Of a stretch of DNA of 7,072 bases, positions 1 through 6,339 are shown in pieces. Under the pieces are notes generated by a model. That model did no database searches and had not been told where the DNA came from. It saw nothing but the letters and a program-made list of their open reading frames with translations. The DNA comes from Sva-07 sp035529175. Its GTDB lineage: Bacteria > Actinomycetota > Acidimicrobiia > Acidimicrobiales > Ilumatobacteraceae. The translations under genes were made by a program, and so were the position numbers. Numbering within the stretch: the first letter of the stretch is position 1; each line of letters starts with the position of its first letter. The stretch lies in contig DATKXG010000030.1 of the NCBI GenBank assembly GCA_035529175.1, positions 1-7,072 of the forward strand. The letters are read 5' to 3'.

Positions 1-1943
1 GCGTGCTCGGCACACTGCTGGACCTGATCGAGATCGACGCCGGCTGGGAGCCTGCGGTCGAGGCGGCGCTCGGCGAGTCGTTGACCGCGGTCGTCGTCGA
101 CGATCCGTCGGCCGGTCGCAGGGCGCTCGATGCGCTGCGGAACTCCGACACCAGCGGCGCCGTGATCGCACTGGGAACCCGTCCCGCGAGCCAGCCTCGC
201 CCGGCCGTCGGCGACGCGGTTCGCCCTCATGCCCGGTCGTCTCGCCCCGGTGTCGAGGCACTGCTCGATGGACTGCTCGGGTCGGCGGTTCGCGTCGACG
301 ACCTGGGCTCCGCAGTCGACGCGGCGCTGAGTCATCCCGATGCGGTGGTGGTCACGGCTGGCGGCGACCGGTTCGGTCTGAGCGGCTGGCGCGTCGGCGC
401 CGCCGGAAGTGGAGCGACCGCAGCGGCACTCGACGATGCGCTCGAACGTGCGGCCGAGGCCGCAGCCGCGCTCGCACGGGCGACCGACGCCGTCGCGGCG
501 TCGGAACGAGCACTCCAGGCGGCCCGCACGACCGAGACCGAGCTGACTCGTCGTCTCGATGCGAACGATGCTCGCTTCAGCGCCGCGTCCGAGGGGTTGG
601 CCCAGGCGCAACGAGAGCACCGCGAGGCCGAGGCCGAACTCCACAACCTCGAACGGTCGATCGACGACGTCACCGCCAACATCGTGCGCGACGAGCAGCG
701 CATCTCGGAGCTCGAAGCGCTGCTGCCGGCGCTCGAATCAGACGAGCAGGCCGAAGCCGATGCCGCCCGTGCTCGTGGCGAACTCCGCGCCGAGCTCGAA
801 AACCGGGCGGCCGCGCTCGCGTCTCGTCGCAAGGACCTGGAGGTGCACAACGCCGGTCTGCACGAGCGACAGCAGCTGCTGGAGCGACGCCTCGACGAGA
901 CCGAACGCCGCCTCGCGGCCGACGCCGAGGCGCGGGTCGCAGCAGAGGGCCGCCGGGTGACGATCGAGCGTGACATCGGCGCGATCGACCGCCTGGTGGA
1001 GCGTGTCGCAGCGCACCGTGACGTGGTCGAGGTGTTGCACACCGATCTCGTCGAGCAGCGCCGTCGCCAGAGCGACGAGGTGCGCGCGCTGACCTCCGAG
1101 CTCGACCAGCACCGGCGCGAGCGCACCGAGAAGGAACACGCGCTGGACGCGTCACGCGAGCGTGCTCGGCACGCCGAACTGGGCGAGGCCGAGGCCAAGC
1201 TCCGCCTCGAAACCGCCATCGAGACGCTGCGACGTGACCTCGACATCGAGCCGTCGGTGGCCGAAGCGGCGCCGATGCCGGTGCTGCCCGACGGTGCGAC
1301 TCCGGCGGGTCGAGTACGCGAGCTCGAACGAGAACTCCGGCTGCTCGGACCGATCAATCCACTCGCGCTCGAGGAGTTCAACGAACTCCAGGCCCGCCAC
1401 ACCTTCCTCGAGGAGCAGCTCGAGGACGTCCGCTCGACTCGACGCGAGCTCGCGCGGGTGATCGCCGCCGTCGACCACGAGATCCAGAACGTGTTCGCCT
1501 CGGCGTTCGCCGACGTCAGCGAGAACTTCACCCAGCTGTTCGGCCTGCTGTTCCCCGGCGGAGTCGGCAAGCTCAAGCTCACCGCCCCGGACGATCTGCT
1601 CAACACCGGTATCGAGGTCGAAGCGAAGCCGAGCGGCAAGAACGTCAAGAAGCTGTCGCTGCTCTCGGGCGGCGAGCGCAGCTTGACCGCGTTGGCCTAC
1701 CTGTTCGCGGTGTTCCGGTCTCGGCCCTCACCGTTCTACGTGATGGACGAGGTCGAGGCGGCGCTCGACGACGTCAACCTGCACCGCTTCCTGGGCCTCA
1801 TCCAGGAGTTCCGCAAGGACGCCCAGCTGATCGTCGTGTCGCACCAGAAGCGCACCATGGAGGCCGGCGACTGCCTCCTCGGCGTCAGCATGCAGCCCGG
1901 TGGCTCCAGCAAGGTCGTCACCGAACGCGTCACCACCTCGTAG
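1..1943 (+). CDS. smc: Chromosome segregation ATPase SMC, C-terminal half (5' end outside window)
   Basis: SMC is the ATPase of the bacterial condensin, which folds and separates chromosomes as a dimer with ScpA and ScpB. The reading frame is open from the left edge and ends with TAG at 1941-1943. About 646 residues are visible if counted from the GTG at position 3, which lies inside the hinge and is not a true start. Residues 1-125 look like the C-terminal part of the hinge. Residues about 140-440 are a long Glu/Arg/Ala-rich coiled coil (the returning arm). The C-terminal head follows, with LGPINPLA (448-455), FPGG (517-520), the ABC signature LSGGE (554-558), Walker B FYVMDE (578-583), D-loop ALDD (587-590) and the switch histidine in VSHQKRTME (H614). 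The N-terminal head with Walker A lies upstream of the window. ftsY follows after 39 nt, a common arrangement. All visible ATPase motifs are intact. Confidence 0.97.
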   Translation, partial: VLGTLLDLIEIDAGWEPAVEAALGESLTAVVVDDPSAGRRALDALRNSDTSGAVIALGTRPASQPRPAVGDAVRPHARSSRPGVEALLDGLLGSAVRVDDLGSAVDAALSHPDAVVVTAGGDRFGLSGWRVGAAGSGATAAALDDALERAAEAAAALARATDAVAASERALQAARTTETELTRRLDANDARFSAASEGLAQAQREHREAEAELHNLERSIDDVTANIVRDEQRISELEALLPALESDEQAEADAARARGELRAELENRAAALASRRKDLEVHNAGLHERQQLLERRLDETERRLAADAEARVAAEGRRVTIERDIGAIDRLVERVAAHRDVVEVLHTDLVEQRRRQSDEVRALTSELDQHRRERTEKEHALDASRERARHAELGEAEAKLRLETAIETLRRDLDIEPSVAEAAPMPVLPDGATPAGRVRELERELRLLGPINPLALEEFNELQARHTFLEEQLEDVRSTRRELARVIAAVDHEIQNVFASAFADVSENFTQLFGLLFPGGVGKLKLTAPDDLLNTGIEVEAKPSGKNVKKLSLLSGGERSLTALAYLFAVFRSRPSPFYVMDEVEAALDDVNLHRFLGLIQEFRKDAQLIVVSHQKRTMEAGDCLLGVSMQPGGSSKVVTERVTTS

Positions 1944-1967
1944 ATCCAACCACGCCGAAGCGCCCGG

Positions 1968-1973
1968 TAGCGT
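1968..1973 (+). promoter_or_regulatory. Candidate -10 hexamer (TAGCGT) of ftsY, leaderless type
   Basis: TAGCGT fits the actinobacterial TANNNT -10 pattern and ends 9 nt before the ftsY ATG, so transcription would begin at or within a few bases of the start codon. No Shine-Dalgarno sequence precedes the ATG, as expected for a leaderless message. I see no clear -35 hexamer. The 39-nt gap between smc and ftsY holds no terminator, so read-through from smc is also possible. Confidence 0.4.
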
Positions 1974-1982
1974 CGGTGGGCG

Positions 1983-3119
1983 ATGGGTATCGAGATCCTG
2001 TTCCTGATCCTGGCGATCGCGGTCGTTGCCTTCGGCATCGGTGTGCTCGTCGTGAGCCGCCGCAGTTCGGCGCCCACCTCGGCGCCCCCGGCACGGCCGG
2101 CTCGCCCCACGACTCCCCCTCCCGAGCCGACCGCCGACGGCGACGTGCTCGTCGCCGAGCCCCCGGTCGAGGAACTCGTCGAGCCCGAGATCGCACCCGA
2201 GCCGGTCAAACCACCCTCCCTGCGCGACCGCCTCGCCAAGGCCCGGCTCGCCTTCACCGGCGCATTCGCCGGGGTGCTCGGCCGCAGCGCCATCACCGAG
2301 GAGAGCTTCGAGGACCTGGAAGAGGCGTTGCTGCGCGCCGATGTCGGCGTCGGCGTGACCGCCGAGCTCATCGACGGTCTGCGTGCCAAGGTCGCCGCGA
2401 AGGAGATCACCGAGCCGCAGGAACTGCTCGATGCGCTCGAAGCGGAGATGGTGTCGCGCCTCGAGGGTTCCGATCGCTCGCTGGTCTTCGAGCCGGGCGA
2501 GGCGGGTAGCCCGAACGTGTGGATGTTCGTCGGCGTCAACGGCGTCGGCAAGACGACCACGATCGGCAAGCTGTCGAACCAGCAGATCCGCGAGGGTCGT
2601 ACCGTCCTGATGGCGGCCGGCGACACCTTCCGCGCCGCTGCCGCCGAGCAGCTCACGACGTGGGCGGAACGCTCGGGCGCCGAGATCGTCCGCGGTGCCG
2701 AGGGCAGCGACCCGAGCGCCGTGATCTTCGACGGCGTCGAGCGGGCCTCCGCGCGCAACATCGAACTCGTGCTGGCCGACACGGCGGGCCGCCTGCACAC
2801 CAAGTCGAACCTGATGGAAGAGCTCAAGAAGGTGCGCCGCGTCGCCGAGAAGGGCGCCGGTCGCGTCACCGAGACACTGCTCGTGATCGATGCGACGACC
2901 GGGCAGAACGGGCTGACACAGGCACGCGAGTTCGGCGAAGCGACCAATGTGACCGGCGTGGTGCTGACCAAGCTCGACGGGTCCGCCAAGGGCGGCATCG
3001 TGTTCGCGATCGAGACCGAACTCGGCATCCCGGTGAAGCTGGTGGGCATCGGCGAGACGATCGAGGATCTGATCCCGTTCGACCCCGCCGAGTTCGTCTC
3101 TGCACTCGTCGAGCCCTGA
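1983..3119 (+). CDS. ftsY: Signal recognition particle receptor FtsY
   Basis: FtsY is the membrane-bound SRP receptor GTPase. It pairs with Ffh so that ribosomes translating membrane proteins dock at the translocon. The protein has 378 residues. Residues 4-24 are a hydrophobic segment (IEILFLILAIAVVAFGIGVL) that should anchor the protein, followed by a Pro/Ala/Glu-rich linker (about 27-79). The four-helix N domain runs from about 80 to 165 and includes LLRADVGV (116-123). The G domain carries GVNGVGKTT (184-192, P-loop), DTFRAAAAEQL (214-224), DTAGR (266-270) and TKLD (329-332), followed by GSAKGG (333-338) and the closing IPFDPAEFVSAL. All GTPase motifs are intact. The distinction from Ffh is clear: there is no Met-rich M domain, and the loop after TKLD reads GSAKGG instead of GDARGG. 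The ATG at 1983 is chosen because it gives the membrane segment and sits just after a -10-like hexamer. Confidence 0.97.
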   Translation: MGIEILFLILAIAVVAFGIGVLVVSRRSSAPTSAPPARPARPTTPPPEPTADGDVLVAEPPVEELVEPEIAPEPVKPPSLRDRLAKARLAFTGAFAGVLGRSAITEESFEDLEEALLRADVGVGVTAELIDGLRAKVAAKEITEPQELLDALEAEMVSRLEGSDRSLVFEPGEAGSPNVWMFVGVNGVGKTTTIGKLSNQQIREGRTVLMAAGDTFRAAAAEQLTTWAERSGAEIVRGAEGSDPSAVIFDGVERASARNIELVLADTAGRLHTKSNLMEELKKVRRVAEKGAGRVTETLLVIDATTGQNGLTQAREFGEATNVTGVVLTKLDGSAKGGIVFAIETELGIPVKLVGIGETIEDLIPFDPAEFVSALVEP

Positions 3120-3127
3120 CCGGGCCG

Positions 3128-3196
3128 CACCAACCCGAAATTCGGAGCCAACGTTGCGCCCAGCGCACGGTTGGCTCCGAATTTCGGGATGTGGTG
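3128..3196 (+). terminator. Long hairpin built on a perfect 19-bp inverted repeat; candidate ftsY terminator or dispersed palindromic element
   Basis: The left arm CCCGAAATTCGGAGCCAAC (3134-3152) is the exact reverse complement of 3170-3188. Inside it, TGCGC (3155-3159) pairs with GCGCA (3163-3167) around a 3-nt loop, after a 2x2 mismatch. Outside it, CACCA (3128-3132) pairs with TGGTG (3192-3196) across a small asymmetric internal loop. The structure begins 9 nt after the ftsY stop and ends about 35 nt before the next promoter-like element, so a terminator separating ftsY from the dehydrogenase gene is the natural reading. Neither strand has a T-tract after the stem, so it is not a classical intrinsic terminator. 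It could be an actinobacterial U-less terminator, an mRNA 3'-end stabiliser or one copy of a genome repeat. Confidence 0.6.
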
Positions 3197-3230
3197 GGGG
3201 TGAGTCGCTTCGGAGCTTGGGCTGGGCAAC

Positions 3231-3239
3231 TGCCAGACT
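3231..3239 (+). promoter_or_regulatory. Candidate extended -10 (TGC-CAGACT) of the acyl-CoA dehydrogenase gene
   Basis: TGC followed by CAGACT has the layout of an extended -10 (TGN plus hexamer), although the first hexamer base is C instead of T. The hexamer ends 6 nt before the ATG at 3246, which would place transcription initiation on the start codon. The AGGG before the ATG is only 1 nt away and too close to act as a ribosome binding site. No convincing -35 is visible. This is a weaker match than those before ftsY and ffh. Confidence 0.3.
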
Positions 3240-3245
3240 GCAGGG

Positions 3246-4484
3246 ATGACCGTCACCGAGCCGCGCGCAGCTGCCACCGATTCCGAGACGGTGCTGGTCG
3301 CCGAGGCGATCGACGCCCTCCTGTCCGCCAACGACCCGACCACCATGGACAACGTGGCCTTTCGCGGTTCCCGCTATGACGCCGGCCTCGCCTGGGTGCA
3401 CTTCCCGAAGGGCTACGGCGGTCTCGGTGTGCGTCCCGAGCTGAACAAGCTGGTCGAGGCCCGGCTGAGGGAGGCCGGCGCCAAGCCGACCGATCCGAGC
3501 ACCTTCTTCATGGCGCTGGCCGGCCCGACGATCGTCACCCACGGCAGCCACGAGGCCAAGGAGCGCTTCCTGCGCCCGATGTTCACTGGCGAGGAGAAGT
3601 GGTGCCAGTTGTTCTCCGAGCCCGGCGCGGGGTCGGACTTCGCGGGGCTTGCCACCAAGGCCGAGCGCGACGGTGACGAGTGGATCGTCAACGGCCAGAA
3701 GGTGTGGAACACGATGGCGCACATCGCCGACTTCGGGATGCTCGTCACGCGCACCGATCCCGAGGCGCCCAAGCACAAGGGCATGACGTACTTCGCGCTC
3801 GACATGCGTGCGCCGGGTGTCGAGGTGCGCCCGTTGCGCCAGATCACCGGCGAGGCCGAGTTCAACGAGGTCTACATGACCGATGCCCGCGTGCCGGACG
3901 CACATCGCATCGGCGAGGTGGGCGAGGGCTGGCGGGCGAGCCTCACCACGCTGATGAACGAACGCAACGCGATCGGAACCGGGAGTGGTGCGGGCAGCGG
4001 GTCGGTTGCCCGACGCGGCGCGGCGGCCAACGACGCCGTCGAGATCTGGAAGCGCCTCGACCCGTCCGAGCAGGACGGCGCTCGCAAGGACCGCCTGATG
4101 CAGCTGTGGTGCCAGGCCGAGGTCAACCGGCTCACCAACCGTCGCGCCGGCGAGAACGCCAAGTCTGGCAACCCCGGACCGGAGATGACGATCGCCAAGC
4201 TCGCGTTCTCCGAACTCAACAAGCCGCTGTACGAGTTCTGCATCGACCTGATGGGTGCTGACGCGCTCATCGGATACGACTACACGTTCCGCCGTCCGGG
4301 CGACCTCGACATCAGCGGCGGAACGCACGGCACCCGCTATTCCTTCATGCGCGTCCGGGCCAACTCGATCGAGGGTGGCACCTCGGAGATCCTGCGCAAC
4401 ATCATCGGTGAACAGGTCCTCGGCCTGCCGGGCGAGCCCCGTGTCGACAAGTCGGTCCCATGGAACGAGGTCCCGCGCAACTGA
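3246..4484 (+). CDS. Acyl-CoA dehydrogenase, FadE-like, with LCAD/IVD-type catalytic glutamate
   Basis: This is a flavin-dependent acyl-CoA dehydrogenase, a family that forms the alpha-beta double bond of acyl-CoA thioesters and passes electrons to electron-transferring flavoprotein. The protein has 412 residues, slightly above the usual 380-400, partly through an insert at about 266-283. Visible family features are FPKGYGGLGV (53-62), the FAD/substrate-binding segment CQLFSEPGAGSDFAGL (120-135), NGQKVWNT (149-156), VPDAHRIGEVGEGW (216-229) and the C-terminal SIEGGTSEILRNIIGEQVLG (374-393). The Glu of the MCAD-type YEGT motif is replaced by Gly377. A glutamate occurs instead at 239 in NERNAIG, the helix-G position used as base by long-chain and isovaleryl-CoA dehydrogenases. 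The substrate cannot be told from sequence; actinobacterial homologues act on fatty, branched or steroid side-chain acyl-CoAs. Its position between ftsY and ffh is unexpected. No signal peptide is visible, so it should be cytosolic. Confidence 0.93.
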   Translation: MTVTEPRAAATDSETVLVAEAIDALLSANDPTTMDNVAFRGSRYDAGLAWVHFPKGYGGLGVRPELNKLVEARLREAGAKPTDPSTFFMALAGPTIVTHGSHEAKERFLRPMFTGEEKWCQLFSEPGAGSDFAGLATKAERDGDEWIVNGQKVWNTMAHIADFGMLVTRTDPEAPKHKGMTYFALDMRAPGVEVRPLRQITGEAEFNEVYMTDARVPDAHRIGEVGEGWRASLTTLMNERNAIGTGSGAGSGSVARRGAAANDAVEIWKRLDPSEQDGARKDRLMQLWCQAEVNRLTNRRAGENAKSGNPGPEMTIAKLAFSELNKPLYEFCIDLMGADALIGYDYTFRRPGDLDISGGTHGTRYSFMRVRANSIEGGTSEILRNIIGEQVLGLPGEPRVDKSVPWNEVPRN

Positions 4485-4491
4485 GCGCCGG

Positions 4492-4497
4492 TAACCT
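4492..4497 (+). promoter_or_regulatory. Candidate -10 hexamer (TAACCT) of ffh, leaderless type
   Basis: TAACCT matches TANNNT and ends 10 nt before the ATG at 4508. It lies 7 nt downstream of the dehydrogenase stop codon, inside a 23-nt gap with no Shine-Dalgarno sequence. Its position supports the ATG at 4508 over the in-frame ATG at 4460, because a transcript starting here could not include the upstream codon. No clear -35 is visible. Confidence 0.4.
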
Positions 4498-4507
4498 CGG
4501 ACACCTG

Positions 4508-5971
4508 ATGTTCGACAATCTGTCCACCCGACTCGAAGGCATCGTCAAGAAGATCCGCGGCAAGGGCCGCTTGACGGAGGCCGACGTCGACGAGGTGATG
4601 AAGGAGATCCGCACGGCGCTCCTCGAAGCCGACGTCAACGTCACCGTCGTCCGTTCGGTCTGCAACCGGATCCGCGAATCGGCGATCGGCGCCACCCGTT
4701 CGGGCGCCCTCGATCCCGCCCAGCAGGTCGTCAAGGCGGTCAACGACGAGCTGACCCGCGCGCTCGGTGGTGAGACGCTCTCGATCACCTACGCGTCCAA
4801 GCCGCCGACCGTCGTGCTGATGGCCGGCCTCCAGGGTTCCGGCAAGACCACCAACTCGGCGAAGCTCGCCGCCTGGTTCAAGGGCCAGGGGCGTCAGCCC
4901 TTGCTCGTCGGCGCCGACCTGCAGCGTCCCGCCGCCGTCGAACAGCTCCGCACGCTCGGCCGCCAGATCGACGTCCCCGTGTTCTCCGACCCATCCGATC
5001 CGGTGCGCGCATCGGCGGCGGGTCTCGAGGAGGCCAAGCGCCTTGGGCGTGACGTGGTCATCGTCGACACCGCGGGCCGCCTGTCGATCGACGCAGAGAT
5101 GATGGAGCAGGTCCGCCAGATCTCGGCCACGGTGCAGCCCGACTACACGTTCCTCGTCGTCGACGCCATGACCGGCCAGGACGCCGTCCAGACCGCCGAG
5201 GCGTTCCACGAGACCCTCCAGATCGACGGCGTGATCATGTCGAAGATGGACGGCGACGCCCGCGGCGGTGCTGCGCTGTCGGTCAAGGAGGTCATCGGCC
5301 GGCCGATCGCGTTCGCCTCCACCGGCGAGAAGCTCACCGAGTTCGAGCAGTTCCACCCGGACCGCATGGCGGGACGCATCCTCGGCATGGGCGACATGCT
5401 CACCCTGATCGAGCAGGCCGAGCGGGCGTTCGAGGCCGACCAGGCCGAACAGGCAGCCGCGAAGCTGATGGAGGGGCAGTTCACCCTCGACGACTTCCTC
5501 GAGCAGATGCAGCAGATCAAGAAGATGGGGTCGCTCGGCAGTCTGATGGGGATGATGCCCGGGATGCCCAAGGAGCTCAAGGGCGCCAAGATCGACGACG
5601 ACGACCTCAAGCCGATCGAGGCGATCATCCGCTCGATGACGCCGGAGGAACGAGCGACGCCGGTGATCATCAACGGCAGTCGGCGCCAACGCATCGCCAA
5701 CGGTTCGGGCACGGAGGTCGGTGACGTCAACCGACTCGTCAAGCAGTTCGGTGAGATGCAGAAGATGATGAAGAAGATGGGCATGGGCGGCCCCGGTGGA
5801 GGCCGTCCCGGCAAGGGAAAGAAGGGAAAGAAGGGGCGCAAGGGCCCGGCCCCGAAGGGCCGCGGGCTCCCGCCGGGACTGCTCGACCCGAACGCCACCG
5901 GCGGTATGGACATCCCCGGTCTGCCAGGTATGCCGAACATGCCGGGCCTGCCAGGACTTCCCAACCGCTGA
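4508..5971 (+). CDS. ffh: Signal recognition particle protein Ffh (SRP54)
   Basis: Ffh binds SRP RNA and the signal sequences of nascent membrane proteins, then hands the ribosome to FtsY in a GTP-dependent step. The start at 4508 gives MFDNLSTRLEGIVKKIRGKG, the classic Ffh N-terminus; an in-frame ATG at 4460 would add 16 residues and overlap the preceding gene. From 4508 the protein has 487 residues. The N domain includes ALLEADVNVTVV. The G domain shows GLQGSGKTT (107-115), DLQRPAAVEQL (137-147), DTAGRL (187-192) and SKMDGDARGG (245-254), the last a mild variant of the usual TKLDGDARGG. The M domain has the Met/Gly finger loop (about 341-358) and the SRP-RNA-binding SRRQRIANGSG (391-401). 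The tail is unusual: Lys/Gly/Arg-rich from 433 to 453, then Pro/Gly/Leu/Met repeats from 469 to 486. rpsP follows after 95 nt, a frequent gene order. Confidence 0.97.
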   Translation: MFDNLSTRLEGIVKKIRGKGRLTEADVDEVMKEIRTALLEADVNVTVVRSVCNRIRESAIGATRSGALDPAQQVVKAVNDELTRALGGETLSITYASKPPTVVLMAGLQGSGKTTNSAKLAAWFKGQGRQPLLVGADLQRPAAVEQLRTLGRQIDVPVFSDPSDPVRASAAGLEEAKRLGRDVVIVDTAGRLSIDAEMMEQVRQISATVQPDYTFLVVDAMTGQDAVQTAEAFHETLQIDGVIMSKMDGDARGGAALSVKEVIGRPIAFASTGEKLTEFEQFHPDRMAGRILGMGDMLTLIEQAERAFEADQAEQAAAKLMEGQFTLDDFLEQMQQIKKMGSLGSLMGMMPGMPKELKGAKIDDDDLKPIEAIIRSMTPEERATPVIINGSRRQRIANGSGTEVGDVNRLVKQFGEMQKMMKKMGMGGPGGGRPGKGKKGKKGRKGPAPKGRGLPPGLLDPNATGGMDIPGLPGMPNMPGLPGLPNR

Positions 5972-6021
5972 GACCGAGCGATCCGTCACTCGACGGGCGA
6001 GGGGATTCCGGCGCTCGCCGC

Positions 6022-6027
6022 TAGCCT
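6022..6027 (+). promoter_or_regulatory. Candidate -10 hexamer (TAGCCT) of the rpsP-khpA-rimM operon
   Basis: TAGCCT matches TANNNT and lies in the 95-nt gap between ffh and rpsP. Transcription would start near 6034-6037, giving a 5' UTR of roughly 30 nt that includes the AGGAG before rpsP. Unlike the other promoter-like sites in the window, it predicts a message with a leader. No clear -35 is visible. Confidence 0.45.
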
Positions 6028-6049
6028 TGTGACGTTCTCATTTGCACCC

Positions 6050-6054
6050 AGGAG
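6050..6054 (+). promoter_or_regulatory. Ribosome binding site of rpsP (AGGAG)
   Basis: AGGAG complements the 16S rRNA 3' end and stands 12 nt before the rpsP ATG, slightly longer than the usual 5-10 nt spacing. It is the only clear Shine-Dalgarno sequence before a gene start in this window and agrees with a leadered rpsP transcript. Confidence 0.6.
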
Positions 6055-6066
6055 TATCGATTTCAG

Positions 6067-6339
6067 ATGGCAGTCAAGTTGCGTCTCACCCGCATCGGCA
6101 AGAAGAAGCAGCCCCAGTACCGCATCGTCGCGGCCGACTCCCGCTCGCCGCGTGACGGGCGTTTCATCGAGATCCTCGGTCACTACGACCCGCGCCAGGA
6201 TCCGTCGGTGCTCACCGTCGACAACGACAAGGCCGTGAAGTGGCTCGCCGACGGCGCACAGCCCACCGAGCGGGTCGCCAAGCTGCTCCAGATCTCGGGC
6301 GCCATCGAGCAGTTCGAGGCCGACAAGGCAACCAAGTGA
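6067..6339 (+). CDS. rpsP: 30S ribosomal protein S16
   Basis: S16 is a small ribosomal protein that binds 16S rRNA in the body of the 30S subunit and is needed for its assembly. The 90-residue product has the usual family length. It begins MAVKLRLTRIGKKKQPQYRI, continues with ADSRSPRDGRFIEILGHYDP, and ends with a helix containing GAQPTERVAKLL, all hallmarks of S16. The start at 6067 gives the expected N-terminus and is preceded by AGGAG. The stop at 6337-6339 overlaps the start of the next gene. As first gene of the rpsP-khpA-rimM run, it probably sets transcription of the operon from the promoter-like site at 6022. Confidence 0.98.
   Translation: MAVKLRLTRIGKKKQPQYRIVAADSRSPRDGRFIEILGHYDPRQDPSVLTVDNDKAVKWLADGAQPTERVAKLLQISGAIEQFEADKATK

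Noticed and set aside
332..1648. A 438-codon - strand frame opposite smc, rich in Ser, Arg and Ala.
   Set aside because: Its composition is that expected of the complement of a Glu/Arg/Ala coiled-coil gene; the + strand SMC is unambiguous.
1728..4328. A very long open frame (866 codons) on the - strand spanning the end of smc, ftsY, the hairpin and most of the dehydrogenase gene.
   Set aside because: It lies opposite well-supported genes with intact motifs. Long antisense frames without stops are expected in GC-rich coding DNA, and its translation is a His/Arg/Asp/Gly-rich sequence with no recognisable domain.
4460..4507. An upstream in-frame ATG that would lengthen Ffh by 16 residues.
   Set aside because: It overlaps the dehydrogenase gene, lies before the likely promoter hexamer, and adds residues not typical of Ffh, whereas the ATG at 4508 gives the standard MFDNLS start.
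5486..5488. The Ffh region between the G domain and the finger loop, examined for a frameshift because of its Met/Gln/Lys-rich low complexity.
   Set aside because: The frame is continuous and the Met-rich composition is normal for the signal-sequence-binding M domain.
4337..5989. A 550-codon open frame on the - strand opposite ffh.
   Set aside because: It mirrors ffh codon for codon in a GC-rich context; the translation shows no family motifs and no promoter or ribosome binding site stands out.
5996..6019. A small hairpin (GGCGAG pairing with CTCGCC, 6 bp, 12-nt loop) between ffh and rpsP, considered as an ffh terminator.
   Set aside because: The stem is short, the loop is large and no T-tract follows. 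It overlaps the region just upstream of the rpsP -10-like site, and such matches arise easily by chance in GC-rich sequence.
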